In this document: piece by piece, positions 10,250 through 21,538 of the stretch
Layout: the number at the start of each line of letters is the position of its first letter
Position numbering within the stretch: the stretch's first letter is position 1
Source: Chaetomium olivaceum
Lineage: Eukaryota > Ascomycota > Sordariomycetes > Sordariales > Chaetomiaceae
DNA length: 64,000 nt
Direction: 5' to 3'
NCBI GenBank assembly: GCA_039881045.1
Contig: JAYWVB010000024.1
Location: 434,001-498,000, forward strand
Notes under the pieces: generated by a model
The model's input: only the letters and a program-made list of their open reading frames with translations
Told to the model about the DNA's origin: nothing
Database searches by the model: none
Made by a program: the position numbers and the translations under genes

Positions 10250-11852
10250 ATGACATCACAAGCAGCTTACATGGTCGAGAAGGCCATCGGACACGAAAAG
10301 GAGAACATCAAACAAGACGTCGCCAACTACGAAGGGATTGGTGATCCAAACGATACCATGAAGGCGCTGGTATGGCAGGGCAAGCAAAAGGTCGAAGTCG
10401 GTGCGTGACCATGAAATGCCAGGCCAGACTTCGAGCATGCACCAAGCACTAACACAAACCACTATTCAACAACAGTCGAAGTTGCAAAACCCAGAATCCT
10501 GGAGGACCAGGATGTCATTTTGAAGGTCACCGGAACCACCGTCTGTGGGAGCGACCTGCATTTGCTCCACGGCTCGGTCATCCAGCTAAACAAGGGCGAT
10601 ATTCTTGGGCATGAGTTCTGTGGCATTGTCGACCAGGTCGGGCCGGGGGTGAAGAACGTTAAGGTCGGGAAGCGGTATGTCGCTGCATTCCAGATTACGT
10701 GTGGAGAGGTAAGCATCGGATAGAACTCACCCTCCCTTACATGGCCTGCTGCTAACGGTTGGCTTGCAACCAGTGCTTTTATTGCAAGCAGAAGCTTTCC
10801 TCGCAGTGTGAAAAGACCAACTCCAACACAACCGCCAAGGCCATGTATGGCTCCCAATCGGCCGGTTTCTTTGGGTACTCGCATTTCACTGGTGGGTTTG
10901 CCGGCGGACAGGCCGAGTATGTGCGGGTACCGATCGCGGATGCCAACCTTCTAGAGATACCGGACGGTGTCCCTGATGAAAAGGGCAAGTCTTCGCCACT
11001 GTCCTACTTGGCATGTCACCCGTTGTTTTATCTGACCGCGCCTAGCTCTTTACCTTTCCGACGTCCTTCCCACCGCCTACAATGCCGTCAAGGACACTGC
11101 CGTGTACCCCGGCGACCAACTAGCCATCTTCGGTGCCGGGCCCATCGGTCAAATGGCTGGTGTGTTTGCTCTAGGGGAGGGTGCCACCAAGGTCATTTTC
11201 GTCGACACGGAACCGCGGCTGTCTGCCATTTCTCAACGCTGGCCCGTCGAGCATAAAGACAAGCTCCAAGTAATCGACTACAAGAAGCTTAGCTTTGGCG
11301 TCACGAACAAGGAGACAGTGGTTAGCAAGCTCAAGGAGATGTGTGACGGGCGCGGGCCCGACGTGGCCATCGAGTGCGCAGCCGGCGAGTATGCCAAGGG
11401 GTGGATGCACTGGCTGGAGATGTCGCTTGGTGCCGAGACGGACACCAGCGAGATCCTCAACGAGATGATCGAGGGTGTGAGGAATTACGGCCGGACGGGA
11501 GTCACGGGAGTGTATGTGGGATATGTAAGCGAAGAACTTTATCTCCCCGGTGTGATTGAGGCTTGTGCTGACAAAAGACAAGACCAACCACTTCAATGTG
11601 GGATCCTTGATGCAGCGCGGAATCCGTCTTATTGGAAATGGGCAGGCCCCTGTTATGAAATACTGGGAGGGGTTGCTGTCCAAAATCCAACAAGGCGAAC
11701 TGGACCCGACTCAAATGCTCTCGCACCGCTTCCGCATCGATGACATCGACAAGGTCTACTATAAGTTTGACTCCAAGGAGGACAACATCCAGAAAGTCTT
11801 TGTGGAAACTAAGTTCTCCTTCCCGCGGGCCGAGGGCACGCCCGGTAGTTGA
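10250..11852 (+). CDS. Zinc-dependent alcohol dehydrogenase (MDR family, formaldehyde-dehydrogenase-like)
   Basis: Five exons: 10250-10400, 10476-10708, 10774-10984, 11046-11524 and 11583-11852; 447 residues. Catalytic zinc ligands fit C74 (TTVCGSD) and GHE at 95-97. A structural-zinc lobe with C126, C129, C132 and C140 (ITCGECFYC...SSQC) spans the second splice junction. The Rossmann motif GAGPIGQMAG follows, and VDTEP provides an Asp typical of NAD preference. The overall layout, with a long insert and GRTGVTGVYVGY near the end, resembles glutathione-independent formaldehyde dehydrogenase-like MDR proteins; the true substrate is unknown. The third intron (10985-11045) has a GC donor (G|GCAAGT) with an ordinary AG acceptor; the other introns are GT-AG. 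The start was chosen at MTSQAAYMVEKAIGHEKENI; another in-frame ATG lies upstream at 10196. Confidence 0.88.
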
Positions 11853-13019
11853 CCATTCTGTGACGGAAAGGTCGATGATGTTAGGAATGCTTTGCGTTAG
11901 GATCTGCTATTGTCATAGTGTCATTGGATCGAGGCTGAGTGGTCAATTTCCTCAAATGTATCATTACACTTCCTAAAATAAATGATGTGAGGTTTATTTT
12001 GCATGTGTTGGGTCCCGGTGCCATGAAGGAGTCCAATGTTAGCAGTTGCGGCCCAACAAGCGCATTTATCACATACGGGAAAGCGTTAGATGTTGATCAC
12101 AAGGAATGTGTGTTAATGGCAACTTTAGCGGCCGTATCTCTCAGCGGCTGTGCAAGCATCGGGTTACTGATTCGAACATGCCGATCCAGACCCTAAGACT
12201 GACGAAAAGGACGAGACATTGGGCGGTCAGAGGGATGCGGTTAGAACTCAAGCAGGAGAGGGAGGCATCCAAGACTTTTCGTTCGTGGAGCCGAGCAAGA
12301 ATGGTAACAGCTACACGGCTTCTTTACATACCATTTCAACTACATAATAAAATACTGGTAATGATCGTGGTTCGCTTGGTCTCCCCTCGTCCTCGGTCGA
12401 ATGTTGGCATCCGATAACACCAGCCCCCCCAACTCCCTGCCCTGGAACTTGCCGAGCTCCCACTGCCGCATACGGCCAAATCCGCCACTGCTGGATCTGT
12501 CTCATTCCTGTCGTAGTCAGGAAACGAAGAGAGCAGAGTTAGGACATGGAAGTATCGTCCTGATTTCGCCGTAGACCTCGCGACAGGATTCGTTCGGGAT
12601 TCCTCCCTTTCCGGCCTCGTGGTCCCAATACCGCGGCATGGCATCCCAGTCAGTTCTACAATGCTGGTCTTGACGCGGATGTCGTAACCGCCCATGGTAG
12701 ACTATCACTGAACTTGAGCGACGTGTCGGGCGGTTGCAAGTATCTGGTTGATACATTTACCAAGGGATAGGCGCTATTTCTCTCATTAGTTTTGCTCGCG
12801 GACTGCGTGACAAAGCGTCGTCGGAACGACGGGGGGCCGCACTTACCATCGCTTGAGCAAGGGGCGTCTGCGTGCGTGGGTTGAGTGTGAACCCCATGAC
12901 TTCTCGCCTGTCATATCGCGCCAGACTCCCATTTTTCTCGGAAACTGAAGCTGAAAGCAGGCTTCCGCTGCGAGAATCGAGAGCCTGCTTGGTGTCAAAT
13001 GTGTCGCGTTGCGCCTCGA
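11853..13019. other. Intergenic with a possible degenerate coding remnant on the minus strand
   Basis: Between about 12760 and 12340 (minus) short protein-like stretches occur in different frames: DWDAMPRYWDHEAGKGG, CREVYGEIRTILPCPN, then QWELGKFQGRELGGLVLS. They could be exons of a small secreted protein or a decayed gene, but I could not assemble a consistent model. Nothing else is recognised. Confidence 0.3.
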
Positions 13020-13790
13020 CTAGTAGCAGTGCTCATCGAAGACAAAGGTGTCGGGTAAGTAGTCCTGCTGCACCTCCTGAGTTGAGTCTGTTTGAGAACG
13101 ACTGATGGCAATTCCCCGGATGGCGTCGGCTAATGACATATTGGACTGAGCTGACATGAGAAGCAGCCGTTTCGCCTCGTCTGCGGTCAACATGTCGACC
13201 GCGCCGGTGAGATCCGAAGTAGGGTATGCGGACGTCTTTGACGACTGTGACTTGACACCAGCTGCCTCGGATGCATAAAAGGTGGCAGAACTGTCAGCTG
13301 CCAACACTAGGGATGTAATATCGGCAAGCGGAATCCGAGGAGAATTGGCATTTCTGGTGATCTTGGTTCCATGCGGCGAGGCTGTGCTGAGTGACATGGA
13401 TCTCCGTCGGGAGGGTGAGCAAGGCGATTGGTATCCCAAGGACGGGGGAGGTAATCCGTGTGATGCTTCGATATTTTCAAGCCACAACCCAACTTTGTTC
13501 CGATGGGCGGTTGGTTTGTTGACTTTGCCATCCGAACTCGAGTGCTTACTAGACCCGGAATTTCGGCGTATGTGTTGGGCTGCACGGGTGTTCCCAGCAA
13601 CGATGACGGGTCGTTGAGGCCGGAGGAAGTCAACATGAATCGGGTGTCGAGCGAGCATGGAAGGGAGTCGGGGAGAGGAAAAGGAACCCTGACGGTGGCG
13701 CGTATGAGGGGTGGCTTTGGTGGCCGAGATTGGGCTTGGAACGGCCTTCATAGTGTATTCTTGTAAGAGACTCGCTGATAGCGCCTGCAA
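13020..13790 (-). CDS. Uncharacterised protein
   Basis: A single-exon frame of 256 codons; a second in-frame ATG (MKAVPSPISATKATPH) gives about 243. The composition is protein-like: a Ser/Pro/Arg-rich, probably disordered N-terminal half; a middle part with SPRIPLADITSLVLAADSS; and an alpha-helical Ala/Leu-rich C-terminal part, LTADEAKRLLLMSAQSN. The protein ends in an acidic tail (DTFVFDEHCY). No signal peptide, membrane segment or known domain is visible. It may be a nuclear or regulatory protein, but that is a guess. An overlapping frame at 13630-14148 looks random and was not annotated. Confidence 0.5.
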   Translation of the reverse strand: MQALSASLLQEYTMKAVPSPISATKATPHTRHRQGSFSSPRLPSMLARHPIHVDFLRPQRPVIVAGNTRAAQHIRRNSGSSKHSSSDGKVNKPTAHRNKVGLWLENIEASHGLPPPSLGYQSPCSPSRRRSMSLSTASPHGTKITRNANSPRIPLADITSLVLAADSSATFYASEAAGVKSQSSKTSAYPTSDLTGAVDMLTADEAKRLLLMSAQSNMSLADAIRGIAISRSQTDSTQEVQQDYLPDTFVFDEHCY

Positions 13791-14174
13791 TGGATTGTGG
13801 GTGTTTGGAAAAAGTTGAGCAGCCGTTACATCTACAGGCTCCTAGGAGCTCGAAAGTGACGCCCATGGTCGGGCTATAAGACGCGTTGGAGTGTTTATAC
13901 AGGGGTACGCGCTGCGGGGTCTGTTGTCTCACCCCACTTACTAAAAAAGGGAAGTTCGGGCCGGTCTTGGCGCGAGGGTGAGGAAGTCTGTGCCGCGCAT
14001 TCTTCCCAAACAATAACATTGCCGAGACAATTGTCACGGTCAATTCCAAGTTGGTTGCCAAAGTGACACAACCTGAATTACACCAACTCATCTCCAAGAC
14101 AGATTCCATCCAGCCACTTCTATTTCCCTCAAACTGAGGTAACAACATGAAGACTTATCATGAGAGAAGGGAGA
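13791..14174. other. Intergenic, nothing recognised
   Basis: Upstream region of the minus-strand uncharacterised ORF; a 172-codon ORF here has no protein-like organisation. Confidence 0.4.
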
Positions 14175-14280
14175 CCGCTGCTATAAAGTAATTAACCCGC
14201 TGCTATAAGTAATCAACCCGCTGCTATAAGTAATTAACCCGCTGCTATAAGTAATTAACCCGCTGCTATAAGTAATTAAC
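14175..14280. repeat. Minisatellite, five tandem copies of a 21-bp unit
   Basis: The unit is CCGCTGCTATAAGTAATTAA plus C. Copy 1 (14175-14196) has one extra A, copy 2 (14197-14217) has a T to C change, and copies 3-5 (14218-14280) are identical. Each unit carries a TATAA-like core. It is followed immediately by a C-rich tract. Confidence 0.97.
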
Positions 14281-15785
14281 CACCCCCCCGCTCTTGTCCC
14301 TCGTGCTCCGCGCGCTGTCCTCGTCCACCGACGCGGTCGGGGTTGAAGTTGGGTTCGAGGGTGTTGAAGTTGCTGTCGATGATGGGCAACTGTAAGTCAC
14401 GCCCGATGCGCTAAACAAATCCGACCGCCCATTCGCCTCACAGCGCCCCCCCCCCCCTCCCTCCTTCTCCCTCGAGTGCGTGACCGTTGCGTCGGTGGTT
14501 GATCCGATGCCTAGGCAAGCTAAGGGGAGCTCTTGGGATCTAAGTATCGTAACATTCGAGACCTGGATGTTTGTCGAGTTGAAGTGATTAAGCTCATTAA
14601 CCTCGGGTACCTCCTCGTTACTGTCGGTAAGGACGATGTCGGCGCACTGTAACCCGTTAGCTTCATACCGGTACCGATACCGTCAGTCCATCGTAGCTGC
14701 ACTTACTGTGAATAACCCAGCACCGTGCTTCGCCGCTTCGACAACCCGAAGTCCCCGCTCTTGACCTACCTCTTCACATAATCCGGAAGCGTGAGCTGGG
14801 GGAGGCAGACGGTGGTGCCCGGACACGGACTATCTTTTGGATCGTGGAGATAGAATATGGTTGTGGGTTGTAAGTAGTTCTCTGGCTGCTCGCCCAATTC
14901 AATGTTAATGTACATCAACGCCGGAGCATGGCCGGCAAACCAGTGCTGGTTGGAACGCAAAAGCACCACCGGCGATGGGCCAGTGAGTGCAGTTTGTAGT
15001 AACAGGGAGCCTGCCGCCTAGATCGTCGGCAAGCCGTCGACAATTACATCGCCGGAGAACCGCCAATACGTAGTACATGGATACATTCACTGGATTCCAA
15101 ATGGAAACTCGTCAGTGCAGTCTAGGTTACTGCCCTTCCAGCCCGGGTATGTTATGACAACATGGTCCTGAATCAGGCCCGCCGGTTGCAGGTACACGTA
15201 CTACAACGCGAGCACAAAACTTTGTGACATTGACTTCGACATGTCGTATGTATGTACAGGTACGCACAGGTTGGCTCCTTGATGTTTTTTAACAAAAAGC
15301 CGCGGGGCCCGGCACACGGAATGGTTCCCGTTATGAAGGCAACAAATTTCAACGCACGTTGGGTTCTGCCGCACTGCCGAAGAGACGGTGTGCTTGCGCT
15401 TTGATAGGCCCATCCCAAATGTCCAACAAGGAAGCGCCGGCGGCAACGCGATCACGATAGTGAGTCCGAGAGGCACCTGATGCGGATGGCACATGCAACG
15501 GCTCGGATTGGGGATGGAATGTGAAGGGAGGGGTGAATCTTTGCAAAAAGGTATCTCCGACAAGTCGCGCTATTTATTCCCACAAATCAAACCCACAAGT
15601 GTTGCCCAGTTCCCGTGCTTCTTAACGAAACAAATGAATAACAAATGGATATAAGGCATATGGCTTATTTCCTCCCTTGCCCTTCTCCAGTGCGCCTGGA
15701 GCATATCCCTCATCCTTATCGCCTTGATCTTGAGCTTTCTTGATATTAAGCTAGGGAAACGGGATTGTGTATGGTGTATTTGATC
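14281..15785. other. Intergenic, no gene supported
   Basis: Contains a C-rich tract (14445-14460) and short frames such as RNIRDLDVCRVEVIKLINLG on the plus strand (about 14540-14610) that may be remnants of an unidentified sequence. Nothing could be assembled. Confidence 0.35.
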
Positions 15786-16336
15786 TTAGACGACCGCTCG
15801 CGAACGACTACCAGCGCGGTAGAAACCATAGTGCCAGTCGTAAAGGATGTTGAAGAAGAGGAAGAAGCTTCAAAATCTATCAGCAGCACTTCCAGAAAGG
15901 TTGGACTTCGAGTATCCATAAGCACACTTACAATGCAACGAAACTGAAGGCCTCGACCGTGAGCAGCAGATCGGATCGACTGTAGCTCCAGTCGGAAGCG
16001 GTGAAAGAAACGGCAACTAGCCAGAGGTACGAAAAGATCAAGTTGAACAAAAGAATGAAGCCGGGCGAGACGACCAGGAAGAACGCCAAGGGGAAGAATG
16101 CCGTTGTCAGAACAGACTGTCACGTATCGGGGTCAGTCATCGCTCTCCCGCTCTCCACTTAGGACACCATGACTTACAATAACCAATTCGTAAATGACGT
16201 GATCTCCACCCCATCCACGGGAGACGAGGTAAGCGAGAATACCCATCACGATCACGGCCGAAACCCATACCAGCCCACTGCTGGCAAGGAGGAAGGTGGT
16301 GAGCCCAGTGCGGGCACGAGTCTCTCCGTGGACCAT
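15786..16336 (-). CDS. MARVEL-like four-helix membrane protein
   Basis: Three exons: 16336-16178, 16116-15932 and 15867-15786, with introns of 61 bp (16117-16177) and 64 bp (15868-15931); 141 residues. Four hydrophobic helices are visible: TFLLASSGLVWVSAVIVMG, then TTAFFPLAFFLVVSPGFILL, then FNLIFSYLWLAVSFT-like sequence, and FFFLFFNILYDW near the end, followed by a short basic tail (RAGSRSRAVV). Size, helix spacing and a charged segment between helices 3 and 4 fit fungal MARVEL-domain proteins, which sit in membrane-apposition and vesicle-trafficking sites. The exact role is unknown. The frame makes sense only after splicing; both donors are GTAAGT. Confidence 0.7.
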
Positions 16337-17120
16337 GGTGTATGACTTGGCGCTACCGCCTTGTTCGGAAGTTGGGTTGGGGAATATGAAGGGGGCAGTG
16401 TTGTTGGCGTGTACTGGCAGTGGCAGTTCAAGTTGTTGAGGGGCTTATGGGGCTCCCGAACTAGTTACGTGACATCTTATATTCCTTGTGCCTATTTAAC
16501 TTGGTATGACACCTTTCCCAGTTTTCACCTGAATTTGGGCACTCGTGGAGGACGCATGACAACCCACGTCAGATATTGCATCTTTGGGCGAATAACGACG
16601 ACGATCATTTGGACGGGAGATGGTGGCCCAAACTTGAATCTGCCAAGATTTTGGGCCATGGTCGCTCCTGGGTACACCACTCATCTCGAGGAGGACAAGT
16701 GCCGCTGACGGCATTTGCTCCCCATTGGTGCACCACTAATACAAGGTGGTGCAGGTTCGGGTGTCGTTAACGGCTGGGCGAATGAAGCCAAGCCGAGCGA
16801 GCATCGTCGACGTCATGATAAAGCCAAGAACACCGGCCAAGCACATCCAAGGTCCCGTAGCAAAACCAGGAAACTGAGATATCAAAAGTTTGTATGTTGC
16901 GTGGCTCAGCAGTGGTTTTCACAAGACTGCAATGCAGGGTGACAACCACCAACCACCCGAGCGCGTTATCTATGTTCTTTTTTACAAACGAATTCCAGTC
17001 GGCATTATGCAGCGCAAAGCCGTTCCCGCATAATCTATTCCAAATTATCTCGGATTGCTCACGAACTCCCATATATCTGTATTAGAACCAGGATTTCTTC
17101 CTGTTCTGCTGTGTATTGTC
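16337..17120. other. Intergenic with a short perfect inverted repeat
   Basis: Holds the MARVEL-protein promoter. TGCACCAC (16729-16736) and GTGGTGCA (16746-16753) form an 8-bp inverted repeat around a 9-bp spacer, which may be a dimer-binding site or hairpin. No coding frame is supported. Confidence 0.5.
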
Positions 17121-19244
17121 TCACAACGCGAGGATGGCTCTCACCACCTCTTCTAGTTTCTTCCCGGGGTCTGCATTCATGTCACTTGACCTCCATGCTA
17201 CAAATCTGTCGGGGCGAACCAAGACACACCCATTCTCATCCACCTCACGCTTCTTGGCCCAGTCGAAATATACATCCTCGTAGTCCTGTTTCCAACCGAT
17301 CGAGTACGCGACGATTTCCACCCCCGTGATCACGGAGACAGACCGAGCGGCATTCTTCCACCCTTGTCCCCCCGGACCGGTCAGCAAACAGAAGCGTCCG
17401 TGTCCTGCTAAGTCAATGGTTGAGATCGGTTTTGTAGGAAGTCGTTTGTTAAGCCAAACGTGCGGCAAGCGGCGGCCGGGGTATGTCGTTATCTGGTGCG
17501 TCTTGACTTTGCATGCGCCTTCGGGCAGGACTGGCGGCGGGCCCTGGTCGGCTAGGTATACAGCGTCCGATTCGTAGCGCTGGTTCATCTCGATGCCGAG
17601 GCCGTGGAACTCGGTGGTCGTATTCTCAATGGCTTCCTGGAAGGCCTGTCTTCGCTTGCGGCCCTTCTCGCCCTGATCGTCGAACTCTGCCAGGATCTCG
17701 AGGCGTTTAGCCTCATCAGTCTCGAGAATCCCCATTGTCCTTTGCCACTGGCTGTGATCACGGAGGCCTTGGTTCGCCCGTGTGATGATATCTACACCGA
17801 CAGGCTGGCGTTCTTTGCTAAATGAGTCCAGCAGTTTCGGTCCTGCCCTTCCAGACATGACGTAGTCAATCTTCCAGGCGAGGTTGAAGGCATCTTGGAT
17901 GCAGGTATTAGATCCAAGACCGTTAAAAGGCGGGTGGCGATGCGTTGCATCGCCGAGGCAGAAACTGATTCAAGGCAGGTAAGCAGGTAGCACATCTGGA
18001 AATGGGGGAAAAGGGAGGCCTGGGCTGACAGAACTTACATGTTGCCATCAGAGTAATACTCGGCCACGATTTCGTTTATCCACCATTTGCTAGCATGTAG
18101 CAGTTCGACTTTGACAGAGTCATCGCCGATGAATTCCTTTACCCTCGCTAGATACTCCTCGTTGGTCGCGTCCATCGCATCTGCGGTAAGGTCGGCACCG
18201 GGGGCAGGGAGGAAAATAAACATCCACTCATTCCACGGCCGCACCATGCGAACAATGGTGGCCCATCCCCAAGGAGGGGTGTCCATCTCCTCGGGACGGA
18301 ATACCCAGTGCAGGTTGCCGACGCGGTTCGCCATGAGATGCGACATGTCTGCTCTCACCAAAACGTTCAACGCCAACCCCTGCCCGGGCTTCTTCATGAG
18401 CGGGATCTTCAGCTCACGCACGACCTGGCTCCTGGCACCATCGCAACCAAACAAGTACCGAGAATGGATCTTGTATGTTTTGTGGGTTAGTTCGTCAAGT
18501 ACCTCCGAGATGACGAGGTCTGGAGACGGTCGAGTGAGGCTAATCAGTTTGGTGTTGAACCGCACCGTCCAACCTTTGTGGATTGCTCGCTTGGTAAGGA
18601 TTGGCTCCAGGAGTGTTTGCGGTAGGTCGACATGGTCGCAAGGGCTAGCCGCCTCATAGTCACCCTAGCTCGTCGTGTCAGTGCGGTGATACTTTTGGAG
18701 ATTTACAGTCCAGGGTTATCGTTCCAGTTGGTGTCCTGGGCCGGTCCCTTACTTTGTGCTTCGGGTCGTGACCCCACGAGTATACTCTCGCAAATTCCTC
18801 CCCAGCCATGCTACGGCACCATCTTGTATGGGCCATGTGATGACTAGGTGTGGCAATATCGAGACAGTCCTGCTCAAGGCCGATATCCCGCAAACATTCT
18901 GCCCCAATCATTGTTAGCAGAGAGCAAGTTAGCTCTGTTACTGCCGGGAATTACACACCCAATCCGGCCATATTCGTAATATGAGCACGCGGCGTCTCTG
19001 CCGTTCCCGGCGCCGCCGCGACTAGAATGCCTTTCCTGCCTGCGTCATAGACAGTGTCAGAAACATGTTGATTCCCACAGGGTCCTTGTCCGATGACTGC
19101 AGGCGGTTACACGAACTTCCGCCTTCACACATCGCCTGGGTATTGTAACCTACCATGAGCGGCAAGGAAGCAAGCAAGCGAGGCTCCAGCGGGACCTGCC
19201 CCTACGATCAAAAGATCGGTCTTTACAACCGCCTCGTCCGACAT
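17121..19244 (-). CDS. FAD-dependent aromatic-ring hydroxylase (PHBH-type monooxygenase)
   Basis: Five exons: 19244-19154, 19039-18959, 18898-18753, 18664-18039 and 17964-17121; 595 residues. All junctions keep frame (introns 114, 60, 88 and 74 bp). The N-terminal dinucleotide fold is LIVGAGPAGASLACF. The second motif is YLFGCDGARSQVV (the DG motif for FAD and NADPH), and the third is CLGDATHRHPPFNGLGSNT, which contacts the FAD ribityl chain and is formed across the last splice. The C-terminal region has the thioredoxin-like part seen in larger phenol-hydroxylase-like members (FCLLTGPGGQGW, GCVLVRPDRFVAWR). Such enzymes hydroxylate phenolic or polyketide aromatic substrates using NAD(P)H and O2. 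The gene lies beside the P450 and Zn2Cys6 regulator on the same strand, so joint control is possible. Confidence 0.9.
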
Positions 19245-19834
19245 TTTTTGAAGCCAAGGTTGTCGTCTGGCTTCCGTTGTTCTAGACCTTCACAGCAGTT
19301 AAATATGGAACGGTTGGGCAATCGAATGTGCCCTTGAGGACTCGCCAGGACTCGGAGGGCAACTGGAGTTCGTAGTTCGTGAGCTCCCCTGACTCAGCCA
19401 TGACAAAGCTGGGGTCAAGACTTCTGCTCTCGGCTTGGAGTCGAAGGCGAATACCCCGTTTTGGCTACAGCCTACCAATGAGCGCACGAAACACCAACCC
19501 CGCTCAATTTACGGAGTGCGGGGAGGAAGGCTCGGCGGGGTGCGGCCGGGATGAACCAGCGGGTGTTGGATACAGGAAGTTTTGTCGAGCCGGAGAGGGG
19601 ATGTTTTACCGCGCAGCATATCGTTACCCGAGAGTCCGCTTGGGTAACAATGTGTTGACAGTTTTCACAGTTGGCTGGGATATCTTTGACGATAAATGTA
19701 AGAAGAGTTATTTGGGCTGTAAAGACTGGCATGTGCTTCGTTTCTTCTGCGCTAAAACCACAAAGTTTCATATCACTCTACGCGATCCAAAGGCCGCATC
19801 CTCAAGTACATGCCGTGTTCGGGTTTGATGGTGA
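19245..19834. other. Intergenic; right end holds the displaced C-terminal codons of the P450
   Basis: Positions 19837-19773 on the minus strand encode VITIKPEHGMYLRMRPLDR, the expected P450 C-terminus, but in a shifted frame. The remainder is the FAD hydroxylase promoter; no other gene is seen. Confidence 0.5.
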
Positions 19835-21538
19835 TTACTCCCCTGGGACGATCTTTGACTCATCCATAGCCAGATCCCACGAGAAAGATGTCACTAGCGC
19901 GGCGAGGAGACACCGCATCTCGGCCTTCGCGAACTCTTGGCCGATACAGCTCCGCGGCCCCTGCAGGAAGGTGAGGAAGTCGTAGTTGCTCTTGGCGCCA
20001 CCATGGCGATTCGTCTTCCCGTCATCAGCGTTGATCCATCGCTCAGGACGAAAAGCGCCCGCGTCCGGACCCCAGATCTCGGGCGAGCGGTTAATCTGCC
20101 AGATGGAGATGACCATCTCGGTGCCTTTTGGAATGAACTGTTCCCCGATGCTGGTGTCCCGGAGTGCCTCGCGCATGGTAACTGGGACGGTGGGGTACAG
20201 GCGTAGAGTCTCATGCATGATGCCGTTCAGGTAGGGCATTTGCTTGAGCAGGCCCGTCAGGTCAACTGAAGGCTCGCCAGAGACAGGATCCTTTCCGAGT
20301 GTCTGCATGGCCTCATCCCGTAATTTCTTTTGGATTTCCGGGTGCTTGGCGAGGAGGTACGCCGACCAAGTGAGTGCTGATGCTGTGGTTTCGTGACTAG
20401 AATATGGGTAAGCAGCGGAACGAGAACTGCGTGCAGCGATTTCACATACCCTGCAGCCAAGAAGGTGAGAAGCTGATCTTTGAGAACCTCGTCGTCAAAG
20501 TTGTTGGATTTAATCAGAAGGGACAAGATATCGAAGTGATCGTCATCCTTCTGGACGATTGCGTGCCTCTTCTCTCTGATCAGATCTCTGCAGATGTTGT
20601 CGAGGGATGTGGTCAGGTAGACGAAGAGTTTGTTCATCTTCCACGGGAGCAACTTGATGAGGGAGAAGCCAAAAGCTAGGTTCAGGGCGGAAAAGACGAT
20701 CTTTTCTCGGTCCGGTTCCAGCAGTTCTTCATAGAGCTCCTGAAGCGGATCGCTCGATTTCTCAACAGCGTTTATCTCACGACCCATACCTGCAATCCCG
20801 ATGATGTCAAGCGTGACTTTGCTTGCCCAACCAGTCAACTCGAGCACAGCTGAGCCCTTTGACTCACTGGTGGCACCGTTGGCAATCTCACTCCGGAGCT
20901 TTCTAGTCAAGATACCGGCCTTTGTCCACATCATAGGGTACAGATCTGTGATGTGACGTGTGTGAAAGGCAGGCAAGGTGTTTTTGCGGAGGAACTTATG
21001 GTTGTCCTCTTCTAGCGTGATGAGGCCCTCCCCAATAATGAGGCGAAGAAACGAAGCGATCCGCCTCGGTTTGGCGAAGTCGTAGCATTTGTGCGAAAAA
21101 AGGTCGGCTAACAGCCGGGGTTTGGCGACGAGGATATGCCGTCTGAAAGCATCTAAGGCGACCAAATCTTGATCCGGATACCGTTCGGCCAGGTCAAGGA
21201 ACAGGTCTCCCGCAGGCCCCTCCTTGACAAGGATGGTCCGATAAGCAGCGCTGATGAGTGCCTGCAAAAGACTTGGTGAGTATTTGTGGGAAAATATGCT
21301 GTTGGCCTTCACTTACCTTTGGCCCAGGGATCCGCCGAAGAGGACTGAAAATGTTGGGATACAAGAGTGCCCAAAATATGATCCCGAAGGCATAGTTGAC
21401 CAGGATTGTGCCGACAACAGCTGTGAATCGATCATGTAGGCTAAAGTAGTCTGGCAAAAACTTCACAATCACAAGGTATTCAGCGGCACCGGCAATGGTG
21501 AGGCCGGGAAGGCTGAAAATACGAGAAATGATAGTCAT
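19835..21538 (-). CDS. Cytochrome P450 monooxygenase, C-terminus frameshifted
   Basis: Three exons: 21538-21317, 21261-20450 and 20396-19835; introns 55 bp (21262-21316) and 53 bp (20397-20449); 531 residues as read. N-terminal hydrophobic helices anchor it in the ER and are followed by the proline hinge RRIPGPK. The oxygen-binding helix AGHETT (about 344-349) is created by the second splice. ETLR at 407-410, FRPERW at 461-465 and the heme loop FLQGPRSCIGQEFA with Cys495 are all intact. The protein then ends at KIVPGE, while the expected VITIKPEHGMYLRMRP follows in another frame. One G appears to be missing from the GGGG run near 19838-19841. About 22 residues of the last strands would be lost. 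This is either a sequence error or a mild truncation. The substrate is unknown; the neighbours suggest a cluster oxidase. Confidence 0.88.

Noticed and set aside
13630..14148. 172-codon minus-strand ORF
   Set aside because: Overlaps the better 13020-13790 frame and has no protein-like pattern.
14175..14280. CRISPR-like or telomeric array
   Set aside because: Units are contiguous without spacers and the motif is not a telomere repeat; it is a minisatellite.
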